A DNA stretch of 64,000 nucleotides from Hyphomonas sp. (lineage in GTDB: Bacteria; Pseudomonadota; Alphaproteobacteria; Caulobacterales; Hyphomonadaceae), in the NCBI RefSeq assembly GCF_022844445.1, contig NZ_JALHLS010000014.1, forward strand, positions 35,281-99,280, read 5' to 3'. Numbering within the stretch: position 1 is the stretch's first letter; every line of letters starts with the position of its first letter. Made by a program: the position numbers and the translations under genes. Under the pieces are notes generated by a model. That model was not told the DNA's origin, ran no database searches, and was given only the letters and a program-made list of their open reading frames with translations. Of the stretch, positions 1 to 10,872 are shown one piece after another.

Positions 1-283
1 CATTGTTGACCAGGATGTCGATGCGTCCGAATTTCGCATACGATGCCTCGATGAGCGCATCGATATCGTCCCAGCGCCCGCAATGCGCGGCGTGCGCGTA
101 GGCCCGGCGCCCCATCTTGCGGAAATCTTCTGCGGCCGCTTCACAGGCATCGAGCTTCCGGCTCGCTACGATTATGTCCGCGCCGTGCAGCGCGAACGCT
201 TTCGCCATCTGATAACCCAGCCCCCGGCTACCGCCGGTCACGAGCGCGACTTTTCCCGTCAGATCGAAATATGGGCTGGTCAT
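1..283 (-). CDS. SDR family oxidoreductase, partial (C-terminus off the window)
   Basis: Reading leftward from an ATG at 283, the protein begins [20 protein letters not shown] and carries the Rossmann dinucleotide motif TGGSRGLG near residues 15-22. The next strand ends in ASRK, typical of NADP(H)-preferring classical short-chain dehydrogenases, and the NN of the NNAG-type motif sits at the window edge. A good ribosome site (GGGAGAGG) lies about 6 bases before the start. Only about 94 N-terminal residues are present; the catalytic Ser-Tyr-Lys lies outside. The substrate cannot be told from this part. Neighbour downstream on the same strand begins after the M19 dipeptidase, so no operon can be claimed. 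Confidence 0.9.
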   Translation of the reverse strand, partial: MTSPYFDLTGKVALVTGGSRGLGYQMAKAFALHGADIIVASRKLDACEAAAEDFRKMGRRAYAHAAHCGRWDDIDALIEASYAKFGRIDILVNN

Positions 284-361
284 CAGCGGTCCTCTCCCTG
301 TTTACGAAGAAGTGTTCGCCACGCTACCCCGCAGATCAAGCCTTGCCCGCGCGGAAATCCG

Positions 362-1636
362 TCAGTTCAGAACCTGCGGCGACGTCAGTGTCGCGGTCTT
401 CGCCGCTTCCGCTTGGCGCATCAGGCGCAGCATGTTGCCGCCCCAGATCTTCGCGAGGTCATCCTCGGTATAGCCTGCAGCCAGCAGGTCGGCGGTCACC
501 TGCGGCAGGGCCGCGACGTCCTTCATCCCGTCCACGCCGCCGCCGCCATCCCAATCGGCGCCGATGCCGACATGATCCGGCCCGACGAGCTTCAATGTGT
601 AGAGCAGGTGCTCCATGAACTTTGTATAGGTCGAGCGCGGTGGCGGGAACGCGGTATCCATTTCCTTGCGCGCGGCACGAAAGGCCACGAGCTCTTCGGG
701 TGCAAGCTTGGACGTATCCTTGCCATACCGGGCTTCGAGTTGCGCAATCGCTGCAAGCCGCTCGGGCGAGGCGACCAGCGGTTCGAGATACCCGCCGTAC
801 GCATTGACCTGGATCACGCCGCCGTCCGCCGCGATGGCCTTGAGCAGGTCATCCGGCAGGTTGCGCGGATGGTCATACACACCCTTCGGGCCGGAGTGCG
901 ACAGGATGATCGGCGTGGTCGACAGCGCGATCATGTCGCGCACCGCATCGTCCGACGCATGCGAGCCATCAAGGATCATGCCGAGCCGGTTCGCCTCACG
1001 CACGAGTTCTTCCCCCAACGGGCTAAGCCCCCCGAACACCTGAGCAACATCCGTCGCACTGTCCGCATACTGATTATTCCGGAAATGCACCGGCGCCACC
1101 ATCCGCAGCCCGCCCACATAGAAGGCCTCGATCAGCGAGACATCCTCGCCGAGCGGGTAAGCGTTCTCCATGCTCTGGAACACGATCTTCTTGCCTTCCG
1201 CAGAAATGCGCTCCGCATCGTCTGCTGTGAAGGCCAGCTCCACATCCTCCGAATACTTCGCCGCGAATTCGCGGATGGCGGCCTGCCGCATCAAGGCAAT
1301 CGTGCGCGCCGCAACATAGGACGTCTTGTCCAGCTGGCCTTGCGTCGTGAATATCACCCAGAAGCCGCCGTCGAGGCCGCCTTCATTCATGCGGGGCAGG
1401 TCGACATGCGTGCCGTCCACATCGAAATCGCCGCGCTCGGAGAAGACATAGGTGTCTGAATGGAAATAGGCCGGCGTATCAAGGTGGCTGTCTAGCACCA
1501 TGAAGTTCTGATGAAGCAGCGCCATTGGCGAAAGCGCCGGCGCGGGCGGCGTCGTAGGTTCCGATAGCTCCGGAGCCGGGGCTGTCTTGCAGCCGGCCAG
1601 CATGGCTGCAGCCAGCCCGAAAAGGATGCGTTTCAT
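362..1636 (-). CDS. Membrane dipeptidase, peptidase family M19 (lipoprotein)
   Basis: A 424-residue protein starting MKRILFGLAAAMLAGCK: a lipoprotein signal with lipobox LAGC, so it is probably anchored in the outer or inner membrane facing the periplasm. I chose the ATG at 1636 and not one 12 codons upstream because the shorter form gives a proper signal peptide and has GGGG about 7 bases before it. M19 zinc-site features are visible: an HxD motif (DSHLDTP), a Glu in SMENAY, His in LSHSGP, and the late GIGADWDG segment matching the family's GIGSDFDG. Family members hydrolyse dipeptides, sometimes with D-amino acids or acyl-amino substrates. Expressed alone, leftward, with purB upstream on the same strand 72 bases away. 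Confidence 0.9.
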   Translation of the reverse strand: MKRILFGLAAAMLAGCKTAPAPELSEPTTPPAPALSPMALLHQNFMVLDSHLDTPAYFHSDTYVFSERGDFDVDGTHVDLPRMNEGGLDGGFWVIFTTQGQLDKTSYVAARTIALMRQAAIREFAAKYSEDVELAFTADDAERISAEGKKIVFQSMENAYPLGEDVSLIEAFYVGGLRMVAPVHFRNNQYADSATDVAQVFGGLSPLGEELVREANRLGMILDGSHASDDAVRDMIALSTTPIILSHSGPKGVYDHPRNLPDDLLKAIAADGGVIQVNAYGGYLEPLVASPERLAAIAQLEARYGKDTSKLAPEELVAFRAARKEMDTAFPPPRSTYTKFMEHLLYTLKLVGPDHVGIGADWDGGGGVDGMKDVAALPQVTADLLAAGYTEDDLAKIWGGNMLRLMRQAEAAKTATLTSPQVLN

Positions 1637-1708
1637 GGATAGCCCCGTAAGTTGAGTCTGATGGGTCATCATACTGGCCAGACGCCGTCCGGCGTCAACC
1701 AGAAGGGC

Positions 1709-3007
1709 TCAGCCTTTGCCGAACACGCGCTCGAAGATCGTGTTTGCGTGCTTGAAGTGATATTCCAGATCAAACAGCGCATCGATCTGCTCAGGTTTCA
1801 GGCGGGCTGTCACGTCGGGGTCCGCCTTCAGAAGCACGTCGAGGTCGCCTTCTTTCTTCCAGGTGCGCATCGCATTGCGTTGCACCAGCCGATAGGCATC
1901 CTCGCGGCTGACGCCCGCTTCCACAAGCGCCAGCAGGATGCGCTGCGAATTGTGCAGGCCGCCCATGCTGTTGATCGTGCGCAGCATGTTCTCGGGATAT
2001 ACGACGAGGTTCTCAATGACGCCGCCGAGACGGTGCAGCGCAAAATCAAGATGGATTGTTGCGTCGGGGCCAATGCCGCGCTCGACCGAGGAATGCGAAA
2101 TATCCCGCTCATGCCACAGCGCCACGTTCTCCAGAGCCGGCGTCACCGCCGAGCGCACAAGCCGCGCGAGCCCGGTCAGGTTTTCCGTCAGGACGGGATT
2201 GCGTTTGTGGGGCATCGCCGACGAGCCCTTCTGTCCGGCCGAAAAATACTCTTCCGCTTCGAGCACTTCGGTGCGCTGGAGGTGGCGTATCTCGGTGGCC
2301 AGCCGCTCGACCGACGAAGCGATCACGCCGAGCACTGCGAAATACATCGCGTGCCGGTCGCGCGGGATCACCTGTGTCGAGACAGGCTCGATCCGAAGGC
2401 CGAGCTTCGCCGCCACATGCGCTTCGACGCGCGGATCAACGTTCGCAAACGTGCCGACTGCGCCGGATATCGCGCAGGTCGCCACCTCGTCTCGAGCGAT
2501 CAGCAACCGCGCCCGCGCGCGCTGGAACTCGGCGTAGAAGCCCGCAAGTTTAACGCCGAAAGTTGTCGGCTCGGCATGGATGCCGTGGCTGCGCCCGATG
2601 GTCGGTGTATGCTTGAACTCGTAGGCGCGCTTCTTCAGTGCGGCCAGCACGCGGTCGATGCCGCCGAGCATCAGGTCGGCTGCGCGGACCAGTTGTACGT
2701 TAAGACAGGTGTCCAGGACGTCGGAGGAAGTCATCCCGAGGTGGAGAAAGCGCGCTTCTTCGCCCACATGCTCTGTCACGTTGGTCAGGAATGCGATCAC
2801 GTCATGCTTCACTTCGCGCTCGATTTCGTCGATGCGGTCCACCTCGAACGCGGCCCGTTCGCGTACGGCCTTGGACACGCCTTTCGGAATGGTGCCCATC
2901 TCTTCCATCGCCTCGGCCGCGAGGGTTTCGATCTCCAGCCAGATTCCGAAGCGGGACTCCGGGGTCCAGATGGCGGCCATCTCCGGGCGCGTATAGCGAG
3001 GGATCAT
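1709..3007 (-). CDS. purB: Adenylosuccinate lyase
   Basis: Cytoplasmic purine enzyme that releases fumarate from SAICAR and from adenylosuccinate. The 432-residue protein begins MIPRYTRPEMAAIW, the usual PurB start, and carries the fumarate-lyase signature SSAMPHKRNP at about residues 261-270, plus the TSSDVLDT segment. Length matches the family. An open frame continues 115 codons upstream into recJ, but those residues look unlike PurB and GGAGAT sits 8 bases before the ATG at 3007, so the shorter start is used. Divergent from recJ; about 140 bases separate the starts. Confidence 0.97.
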   Translation of the reverse strand: MIPRYTRPEMAAIWTPESRFGIWLEIETLAAEAMEEMGTIPKGVSKAVRERAAFEVDRIDEIEREVKHDVIAFLTNVTEHVGEEARFLHLGMTSSDVLDTCLNVQLVRAADLMLGGIDRVLAALKKRAYEFKHTPTIGRSHGIHAEPTTFGVKLAGFYAEFQRARARLLIARDEVATCAISGAVGTFANVDPRVEAHVAAKLGLRIEPVSTQVIPRDRHAMYFAVLGVIASSVERLATEIRHLQRTEVLEAEEYFSAGQKGSSAMPHKRNPVLTENLTGLARLVRSAVTPALENVALWHERDISHSSVERGIGPDATIHLDFALHRLGGVIENLVVYPENMLRTINSMGGLHNSQRILLALVEAGVSREDAYRLVQRNAMRTWKKEGDLDVLLKADPDVTARLKPEQIDALFDLEYHFKHANTIFERVFGKG

Positions 3008-3147
3008 CGGGGTATCTCCATTGCGTTGCGCCAGCCAATAAGGGCTTCGGCGCGGTTGCGCCAGCCTTTCAAGGTGCCTGTCGCGGAGCCATTCTGTTTG
3101 CGGCGCGGGCAGGGTAAGTTGGCACCTGATTCGACATAGCCCCGACC

Positions 3148-4944
3148 ATGACGCAGCCTGCCAGAAAAGCCGCAAACCCGGCCGCCGCCTCCCCCGCCCT
3201 GTCGGCTGGCGGGCGCCGTTGGCGGCTGCACCAGGCCGATCCGCGCCGCGTCCAGTCGTTGCTGCCGGCCGTCGGCGGCTCGGACCTGCTCGCCCGCCTC
3301 CTCGAGGCGCGCGGCGTCGATGTCGCAGATGCCGCAGGTTACCTCGCCCCAACGCTGCGCGAATTCTTCCCGGACCCGTCCAGCTTTGCCGACATGGACA
3401 AGGCTGCCGGCATCGTCCTCGACGCCATCCTGGATGGCCGCAAGGTCATCGTTTTCGCCGACTACGACGTCGACGGCGGCACGTCCTCGGCCACGCTCGC
3501 GCGCTACTTCCGCGCGTGGGGAAGGGACCTCGGCCTCTATGTGCCGGACCGTCTCGAGGAAGGCTACGGCCCCTCGCCGGAAGCCTTTCGCTACCTGAAA
3601 GGTCAGGGCGCCGAACTCGTCATCACCGTGGACTGCGGCGCCGCCGCCGTTCGGGCGCTGGACGAGGCCGTCGCCATCGACCTTCCGATCGTCGTAATCG
3701 ACCATCACCTGATGTCTGGGGTTGTTCCTCCCACCGCCGCGCTCGTGAACCCGAACCGGCCGGACTGCAATTCGGGGCAGGGTCACCTCGCCGCCGCCGG
3801 GGTCGTCTTCGTCTTCGTCGCCGCTATGAACCGCCTCGCCCGTGAGCGCGGCGTCGCTCCGCCGTCGGGCCTGCCAGACATCATGCCGCTTCTCGACCTC
3901 TGCGCCCTCGGCACGCTCTGCGACATGGCGCCCTTGCAAGGCGTCAACCGCGCCTTCGTCCGCCAAGGCCTCGCGATGATGGCGCGCGACCAGAACGCCG
4001 GCCTGCGTGCGCTCGCAGACGTTTCCGGTATCGGCAAGATCGAAACAGTCTACCACGCAACCTTCCTGCTCGGCCCGCGCCTCAATGCCGGTGGCCGCGT
4101 TGGCGATCCCTGGCTTGCCGCCAAACTCCTCGCCACCGACGACCGCGCCGAGGCGATCGAACTCGCCGAACGCCTCCATGCGCTCAACGACGAGCGTAAA
4201 GCCCTCGAAGCCGCCATCCTCGACGCCGCCACGGCGCAGGCCGAGCGCGCCATCGCCGAGAACCCCCTGCGCGGTGTGATCATCGCCGCAGGTGAGGGCT
4301 GGCACCCGGGCGTCATCGGAATCGTCGCTGGCCGCCTCAAGGACCGCTTCCACCTGCCCAGCATCGTCATCGGCTGGGGCGACGGGCTCGGTCCGGTCGC
4401 CAAGGGTTCTGGCCGCTCCGTCAAGGGCGTGAACCTCGGCGCCGCAATTTCCGAAGCCGCCCGGCAGGGCGTCATCCTTTCCGGCGGCGGCCACGCCATG
4501 GCCGGCGGGCTCAGCCTCGATCCGTCGCAGCTCGCCGCCTTCGACGCCTGGATGCTTGATCACATGGACGCCTTCGCTGCCGAGCGTGACGCCGCGCTCG
4601 ACATGGACATCGACGCGGTCGTCGCTCCCGGCGCCGCCACGCCGCATCTCGTCGCCGCCGTCGCCTCCCTCGGTCCCTTCGGGGTTGGCGCGCCGGAACC
4701 GGTGTTTATGCTGCAGGACGTGAATGTCACCGGCATCCGCCGCGTCGGAACGCAGCACCTACGCTTCACGGCAGAAGATGCGTCCGGCCGTCTGGAATCG
4801 ATCTGCTGGCGAGCCGAAGGCACACCGATCGGCGACGCACTGCGCCAGGGCGGACGCTTCAGCCTCGTGGGGCGCCTGAAGACCGATAACTGGAATGGCC
4901 GCGACCGGGTCCAGCTTGAAACCCTTGATGTGACACGGCTTTAG
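3148..4944 (+). CDS. recJ: Single-stranded-DNA-specific exonuclease RecJ
   Basis: 5'-3' single-strand DNA exonuclease used in recombination and mismatch repair; acts on DNA in the cytoplasm. The 598-residue protein has the DHH phosphoesterase motifs: DYDVDGGTS at about residues 105-113 (motif I), DCG near 160, and IDHH near 182-186 (motif III). The DHHA1 domain glycine motif GGGHAMAGG lies near 446-454, followed by the OB-like C-terminal domain (FTAEDASGRLE). Length fits the family. First ATG after the divergent purB region is used. The gene ends 78 bases before tRNA-Glu with no clear terminator. Confidence 0.96.
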   Translation: MTQPARKAANPAAASPALSAGGRRWRLHQADPRRVQSLLPAVGGSDLLARLLEARGVDVADAAGYLAPTLREFFPDPSSFADMDKAAGIVLDAILDGRKVIVFADYDVDGGTSSATLARYFRAWGRDLGLYVPDRLEEGYGPSPEAFRYLKGQGAELVITVDCGAAAVRALDEAVAIDLPIVVIDHHLMSGVVPPTAALVNPNRPDCNSGQGHLAAAGVVFVFVAAMNRLARERGVAPPSGLPDIMPLLDLCALGTLCDMAPLQGVNRAFVRQGLAMMARDQNAGLRALADVSGIGKIETVYHATFLLGPRLNAGGRVGDPWLAAKLLATDDRAEAIELAERLHALNDERKALEAAILDAATAQAERAIAENPLRGVIIAAGEGWHPGVIGIVAGRLKDRFHLPSIVIGWGDGLGPVAKGSGRSVKGVNLGAAISEAARQGVILSGGGHAMAGGLSLDPSQLAAFDAWMLDHMDAFAAERDAALDMDIDAVVAPGAATPHLVAAVASLGPFGVGAPEPVFMLQDVNVTGIRRVGTQHLRFTAEDASGRLESICWRAEGTPIGDALRQGGRFSLVGRLKTDNWNGRDRVQLETLDVTRL

Positions 4945-4974
4945 GACAAACTGTTCCGAATTCCGCGAGGTGGC

Positions 4975-5003
4975 TTGCCCTGTCCTGAATCAGCCGCTAT
5001 ATG
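4975..5003 (+). promoter_or_regulatory. Promoter of tRNA-Glu
   Basis: TTGCCC at 4975-4980 and TATATG at 4998-5003 with a 17-base spacer, a housekeeping sigma-factor type arrangement. The tRNA begins 20 bases after the -10 box, consistent with a start a few bases before the mature 5' end. Seen in sequence; no transcript evidence. Confidence 0.6.
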
Positions 5004-5022
5004 CGCCCTCTCCAACCCGTGC

Positions 5023-5097
5023 GGTCCCTTCGTCTATCGGTTAGGACGTCAGGTTTTCAACCTGAAAAGAGGGGTTCGACTCCCCTAGGGACTGCCA
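5023..5097 (+). tRNA. tRNA-Glu (anticodon UUC)
   Basis: 75 bases folding into a full cloverleaf. Acceptor GGTCCCT pairs with AGGGACT (a G-U closing pair), anticodon stem TCAGG/CCTGA encloses the loop TTTTCAA, giving anticodon TTC. The T arm is GGGG-TTCGACT-CCCC and the CCA end is encoded. It stands alone between recJ and the cold-shock gene. Confidence 0.97.
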
Positions 5098-5221
5098 GGT
5101 TTTCCGCCCTCAATTTGCCGCAACTGCCCCGGAATGACAGCCCGAATCGTTTCGGGTTGTGAACATCGCGTGACAAGCGCGAATTCGCGCACTAGTTTTC
5201 GCGTCAGGGGAATGTGGGTTG

Positions 5222-5749
5222 ATGACGAATAGCGTAGCCAGAAGTGAATCCGATCCGCCCGTAGCCGAGCCCGTCGTCCGGGTCATTGGTCATGTGAAAT
5301 GGTTCGACAGTGCGAAAGGCTACGGCTTCATCGTCGCGGAATCGACGTCCGATGCCTCGCTCACCGGCGATGTCATGCTCCACATTTCATGCCTGCGCGA
5401 TTATGGCGAGACTCTCGCTGACGAAGGCGCCAAGATCGTCTGCGATGCGGTGAAACGCCCGCGCGGCTGGCAGACTGCCCACATTATCGAGATGGAACGC
5501 CCCCGCGCTGCCGTCGCCCGCGAGCGCGGCGAACGCCCGGACTATGAGGAAGTCACCCTCAAATGGTTCAACCGCGCCCGTGGCTACGGCTTTGTCCGCC
5601 GCAGCTCGGACGAGATCGACATTTTCGTCCACGCAGTTGCCCTGCGCAAAGCCGGCTATGACGACATCGAACCCGGCACTCTGATCGAGGTCATCATCGA
5701 AACCGGCGCCAAGGGTGACCACGTCCTGTCAGTGCGCCCGAAGCGCTGA
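5222..5749 (+). CDS. Cold-shock protein with two cold-shock domains
   Basis: 175 residues with two CSDs: the first (about residues 20-80) has VKWFDSAKGYGFIV, the second (about 110-170) has LKWFNRARGYGFVR and IFVHAVALRKAG. Both keep the RNP1 aromatic core (KGYGF/RGYGF), so both should bind single-stranded RNA or DNA. Double-CSD proteins of this size are typical of alphaproteobacteria. The ATG at 5222 is preferred; a TTG directly before it (5219) is equally well spaced from AGGGG. The following gene is a DUF192 protein, a neighbour pairing I recall as common in this class. Confidence 0.93.
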   Translation: MTNSVARSESDPPVAEPVVRVIGHVKWFDSAKGYGFIVAESTSDASLTGDVMLHISCLRDYGETLADEGAKIVCDAVKRPRGWQTAHIIEMERPRAAVARERGERPDYEEVTLKWFNRARGYGFVRRSSDEIDIFVHAVALRKAGYDDIEPGTLIEVIIETGAKGDHVLSVRPKR

Positions 5750-5799
5750 ACAGCAGCCGGCGCTTGCCGCTTTCAATTCAGGCCTTTATTCCTGCCTGC

Positions 5800-6255
5800 A
5801 TGATCCGTTTCATGCTCGTCTCTTTCGCAGTGCTGGCCTTCCTGGCCCAGTCTGCTTTCGCCCAGCTCGCTGTCACCCCGCTGACCATCAAGTCGGATGA
5901 GGCGTCCCATGGCTTCACCGTCGAGGTCGCTGCCACGGAAGACGAGATCCGTCAGGGCTTGATGTTCCGCGAAAGCCTCGCCCCGGACGCCGGCATGCTG
6001 TTTGATTTCGGCCAGGTGCGCCCCGCCAGTATGTGGATGAAGAACACGCTGATCCCGCTCGACATGCTGTTCATGGATGCCGAGGGTCAGATCATCGCCA
6101 TAGCCCGCAACGCCGTGCCTGGCTCGCTACGCTCGCTCGGCCCGGGCGTTCCGGTTCGCGCCGTCCTCGAAATCCCCGGCGGCCGCGCAAAGGCGCTCGG
6201 CATCTCGCCCGGCGACAAGGTCGAACACCCCATCTTCACCAAGTCGCGTGGCTGA
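5800..6255 (+). CDS. DUF192 family secreted protein
   Basis: 151 residues starting MIRFMLVSFAVLAFLAQSAF with a cleavable Sec signal ending about AFA-QL, so it is exported to the periplasm. The mature part shows the DUF192 core: RQGLMFRESLAPDAGMLFDF, then MWMKNTLIPLDMLF and VLEIPGG. The family's biochemical role is not known. I chose the ATG at 5800 because it gives a clean signal peptide; in-frame codons upstream have no ribosome site. It sits 50 bases after the cold-shock gene and its last 8 bases overlap the next gene, so these three are probably co-transcribed. Confidence 0.88.
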   Translation: MIRFMLVSFAVLAFLAQSAFAQLAVTPLTIKSDEASHGFTVEVAATEDEIRQGLMFRESLAPDAGMLFDFGQVRPASMWMKNTLIPLDMLFMDAEGQIIAIARNAVPGSLRSLGPGVPVRAVLEIPGGRAKALGISPGDKVEHPIFTKSRG

Positions 6256-6682
6256 CTCGGCCAGCGATCACCGCGCGCCCCGATCAGGCTTTGCTGTCTC
6301 GCCCTCGCGCGGCAAGTTCACGATACATAACGGCCCGAGCTACCGCGCGACCGCGGAGGGCGACATCCGCACCGGCCTCTGGGTGCTCGACCGCCACTGC
6401 AACGGCATGGGCTTCATGCACGGCGGCATGGTCTCCGCCTTCGCCGACAGCGCGCTCGCCTGGGCTGTCTGGTCGGCCACCGGCAAGATGTCGGTCACCA
6501 TCAAGCTGACCCTGGAATTCATGGAGATCGCGCGGGAAGGAGAGTGGATCGAAGCCCATCCGGCGGTCACCTTCATCGACGGTGAGTTCGTCCACGTCAC
6601 CGCCCGCATAATGAAGGAAGACGGCGCCATGGCCGCGCGCGCCGATGCCGTTTTCCGCACAGTGCGCCGCAAGGCCGCGTGA
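6248..6682 (+). CDS. PaaI-like hotdog-fold thioesterase
   Basis: 144 residues with a hotdog thioesterase signature: HCNGMGFMHGGMVSAFADSA (about residues 50-69), in which HGG and the following Asp are the PaaI/YbdB-type active-site region, then a beta-rich half with MSVTIKLTLEFM. Such enzymes hydrolyse acyl-CoA thioesters in the cytoplasm; the acyl group cannot be inferred. It starts with GTG at 6248, overlapping the end of the DUF192 gene by 8 bases, which suggests translational coupling. Confidence 0.88.
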   Translation: MADSASDHRAPRSGFAVSPSRGKFTIHNGPSYRATAEGDIRTGLWVLDRHCNGMGFMHGGMVSAFADSALAWAVWSATGKMSVTIKLTLEFMEIAREGEWIEAHPAVTFIDGEFVHVTARIMKEDGAMAARADAVFRTVRRKAA

Positions 6683-7009
6683 GACAGAAAGCCAGGCCTC
6701 CTTTAAAGTGCTCCGTAAACTGAACAATCAGATCTAGGAATCTCCGAGTTGGTTATCCCCGTTGGATCGCCGGTTTATGGAGTTCGACGCCTATCTGTCT
6801 TTACGTCTCCAGTTCGCGTTCGTGATCGCGTTCCAGATTCGCTTTCCTGCTTTCACCATCTGCTCCGCTCCTGATCCCGCCGTCAGTGATGACCTCTGTC
6901 TGAGCACCGGGCGGAGACGGTCGCCAGCCGCTTTCGAGGCGGCTGGTCAGCTCTTTGCTGGCCTGATGATCATGGTCGCCGCCGCTGCTTATGGGCCGCG
7001 GGCGCTTTT
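6683..7009. other. Intergenic stretch with one perfect hairpin, no gene recognised
   Basis: About 330 bases between the thioesterase (rightward) and the acyl-CoA synthetase (leftward). Short open frames here lack ribosome sites and recognisable content. The notable element is a perfect 8-base stem, CCAGCCGC at 6924-6931 and GCGGCTGG at 6939-6946, with a 7-base loop. It lies where the two convergent transcripts end, so it may act in termination, but neither side has a T-run. Confidence 0.5.
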
Positions 7010-8620
7010 TCATTGGCTAAGGCCAAGTTCCTGCAGTGCGAAGGACTTGATCGACTTGTAATCCGCCTTGCCGTTCGAGGCGCGGCCGAGGTCTGTCTTG
7101 AACAGGATGCGCTTCGGCGCCTTGTAGCGGGCGAGCTTCGTTTGCACGAAGGCGCGCAGTTCGTCCTCTGAAACCGTACCGTCGAGCGATACCACCGCCG
7201 TCACCGCCTGGCCCCACTTGTCATCCGGCACACCGACGACCAGCGCATCGCGCACCGCCGCGTGCGACTTTAGCGCTTCCTCGACTTCTTCGGGATAAAC
7301 TTTCTCGCCGGCTGTATTGATGCAATTCGATCCGCGACCGAGCAGCGTGATCGAGCCGTCCGCTTCCACGGTACACCAGTCGCCGGGAATGGCGTAGCGC
7401 ATGCCGCCGATGGTCTTGTAGGTCTTGGCGGTTTTCTCCGGATCCTTGTAATAGCCGAGCGGCACGGCGCCGCCGCGCGCGATGAAGCCTGGCACGCCGC
7501 TGCCGGGCACGACTTCGCGGTCATCTTCGGTGAACACCTTGCACGCCGGTCCGATCTCGAACTTCGAGGTCTGCGTGCCGCCATCCGCCGTGGTGATCGA
7601 AGAGCCGAAGCCGACCGCTTCGGACGCACCGAAGCTGTCTGTCAGTGCGGCCTGCGGCATGTGCTTCAGCAGGCCCTGTTTCACTTCCGAGCTCCACATA
7701 ACCCCGGACGAGATGATGGCTAGCACGCTGGACACGTTCCAGCGGCCCGGATTCTCGTCGAGGCACTGCAGCATGGGCTTGCCGAAGGCATCGCCAACGA
7801 TCGCCATGCTGGTCACGCCTTCTCGCTGCACGGTGTCCCACAGGTTGGCGGGGTCGAACTTCTTGTTCTCGGTCAGCGTCACGATCCCGCCGCCGTTGAG
7901 CAGCGCGCCCATCGCGGTGAACAGGCCCGTGCCGTGCATCAGCGGGCAGGCGGGGACCTGTCGCGAGAAACGGCCCACAGTCAGTGCGTTCTGGACATGC
8001 TCGTCAAGGTTCGCCGGCACCGGCAGGCCTGCCTTGCGCGCCCCCTCCATGCCCGCTTCCCGCCAGATGGAGTGTGTCCACATCACGCCTTTCGGCATGC
8101 CGGTCGTCCCGCCGGTATACAGCAGCAGGAGATCGTCGCCGGATCGGGGGATCTTCAGCGGGGAAGGATCGCCATTTGTCGCCAGCTTCTCGTAGGATTG
8201 GGCAAACGGCAGCACTTCCTTGCCGCCGACCTGCACCCAGACCAGCACCTTCGGGAGGCGCGTGCGCCCGCGCTCTAATTAGGGGGCGAAATCCGCGTCG
8301 AAGAATACGACTGTCGCGTCCGAATTGTCGAAGATGTAGACTAACTCGTCATCCAGATACCGATAATTGACGTTCACATGCGCGAGGCGCGCTTTGAAAC
8401 ACGCGGCGAGGCCTTCCATGTATTCGGCCTGATTGCGCAGGTAGAAGCCGGCCTTGTCGCCGGTCTTTGCGCCGAGGCCCAGTAGCGCCCGCGCGAGCCG
8501 GTTGGAGCGGGCGGTAAACTCTGGCCAGACAATCCGCCTGTCGCCATGCGCCACTGCGATGTCGGAAGGGCCCAGCGCCGCGCCAACGGCGTCCAGCATG
8601 TCACCAAAGTTCCAGTCCAT
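7010..8620 (-). pseudogene. Acyl-CoA synthetase (AMP-binding) interrupted by an in-frame TAA
   Basis: One reading frame encodes a full-length (about 536 codons) fatty-acyl-CoA synthetase, broken by TAA at 8279-8281. The upstream piece (8279-8620) starts MDWNFGDMLDAVG with a GGGAGAG site and covers the N-terminal subdomain. The downstream piece (7010 to about 8248, GTG) contains the P-loop YTGGTTGMPKG, the adenylation motifs, and the C-terminal Lys region ARYKAPKRILFKTDLGR, ending in NGKADYKS. The sequence around the stop reads ADFAP-stop-LERGRTRLPKV, in frame on both sides, so one base change (for example CAA to TAA) explains it. A sequencing error, a recent null mutation, or two separately translated pieces are all possible. 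Confidence 0.8.
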
Positions 8621-8712
8621 GCACACTCTCCCTGTCGCCGTCCGGCGTTGTTCTCGTTGGGCAGGATCGTATGGGCGCGGCGGGCTGCGGGCAATCCATG
8701 CCCCAACGCAAA

Positions 8713-8740
8713 CGGCCCCCCGGATCGCTCCGGAGGGCCG
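8713..8740 (-). terminator. Terminator of groESL
   Basis: 12-base stem 8713-8724 / 8729-8740 with a TCGC-type loop; on the minus strand the single mismatch becomes a G-U pair. It is followed on the minus strand by TTTGCGTT. It lies 30 bases past the groEL stop codon. Confidence 0.7.
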
Positions 8741-8770
8741 CCTGTTTGTGTCATTCGGTTTGGGGAGGAC

Positions 8771-10465
<1,695 letters not shown>

Positions 10466-10756
10466 TTACTTCTCGAGCACGCCCATGATGTCGCTTTCCT
10501 TCATGATCAGCAGCTCTTCGCCGTCGATCGTGACTTCGGTGCCGGACCACTTGCCGAACAGCACGCGGTCTTTCGGTTTCACGTCCATCGGGACGATTTC
10601 GTTGTCGTCACCGCGGGCGCCCTTACCGACGGCCACAACGATGCCCTCCTGGGGCTTCTCTTTCGCGGTGTCGGGGATGATGATCCCGCCCTTGGACTTT
10701 TCTTCTTCCTTGACGCGGCGCACGACGACGCGGTCATGCAGGGGACGAAGTTTCAT
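10466..10756 (-). CDS. groES: Co-chaperonin GroES (10 kDa)
   Basis: 96 residues starting [20 protein letters not shown], the usual GroES start, with the mobile loop region [19 protein letters not shown] and the ending [13 protein letters not shown]. Forms the heptameric lid on GroEL. An open frame extends 30 codons upstream but runs into the leader; the ATG at 10756, with AGAGGCAGACAG before it, is the real start. Transcribed leftward with groEL. Confidence 0.99.
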   Translation of the reverse strand: MKLRPLHDRVVVRRVKEEEKSKGGIIIPDTAKEKPQEGIVVAVGKGARGDDNEIVPMDVKPKDRVLFGKWSGTEVTIDGEELLIMKESDIMGVLEK

Positions 10757-10835
10757 TCTGTCTGCCTCTTTGATGGTAAAATAGCTCAGGTGTTGGGTTC
10801 GATAGGGGTCGCCAGCAACCCGGGAGCGCTCACGT

Positions 10836-10862
10836 TTGGCACTCACCTGACAGGACTGCTAA
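10836..10862 (-). promoter_or_regulatory. CIRCE operator (HrcA site) of groESL
   Basis: Inverted repeat TTGGCACTC (10836-10844), 9-base spacer, GACTGCTAA (10854-10862). The CIRCE consensus is TTAGCACTC-N9-GAGTGCTAA, so each arm differs at one base and the spacer length is exact. It lies just after the predicted transcription start, where the HrcA repressor would block groESL at normal temperature. Confidence 0.9.
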
Positions 10863-10872
10863 CGATGTGCGG

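Noticed and set aside
83..1459. Long open frame antisense to the M19 dipeptidase
   Set aside because: Arg/His/Leu-rich shadow of a well-supported gene, no family motif or ribosome site.
3004..4758. 584-codon open frame antisense to recJ
   Set aside because: Composition (Gly/Asp/Val/Arg runs) is the typical mirror of high-GC codon use; recJ motifs on the other strand are certain.
5023..5097. tRNA-Glu as an integration site for a mobile element
   Set aside because: No integrase, no repeat of the tRNA 3' end downstream; the flanking genes are ordinary.
6762..7061. 99-codon open frame between thioesterase and acyl-CoA synthetase
   Set aside because: TTG start without ribosome site and it runs into the synthetase gene from the opposite side.
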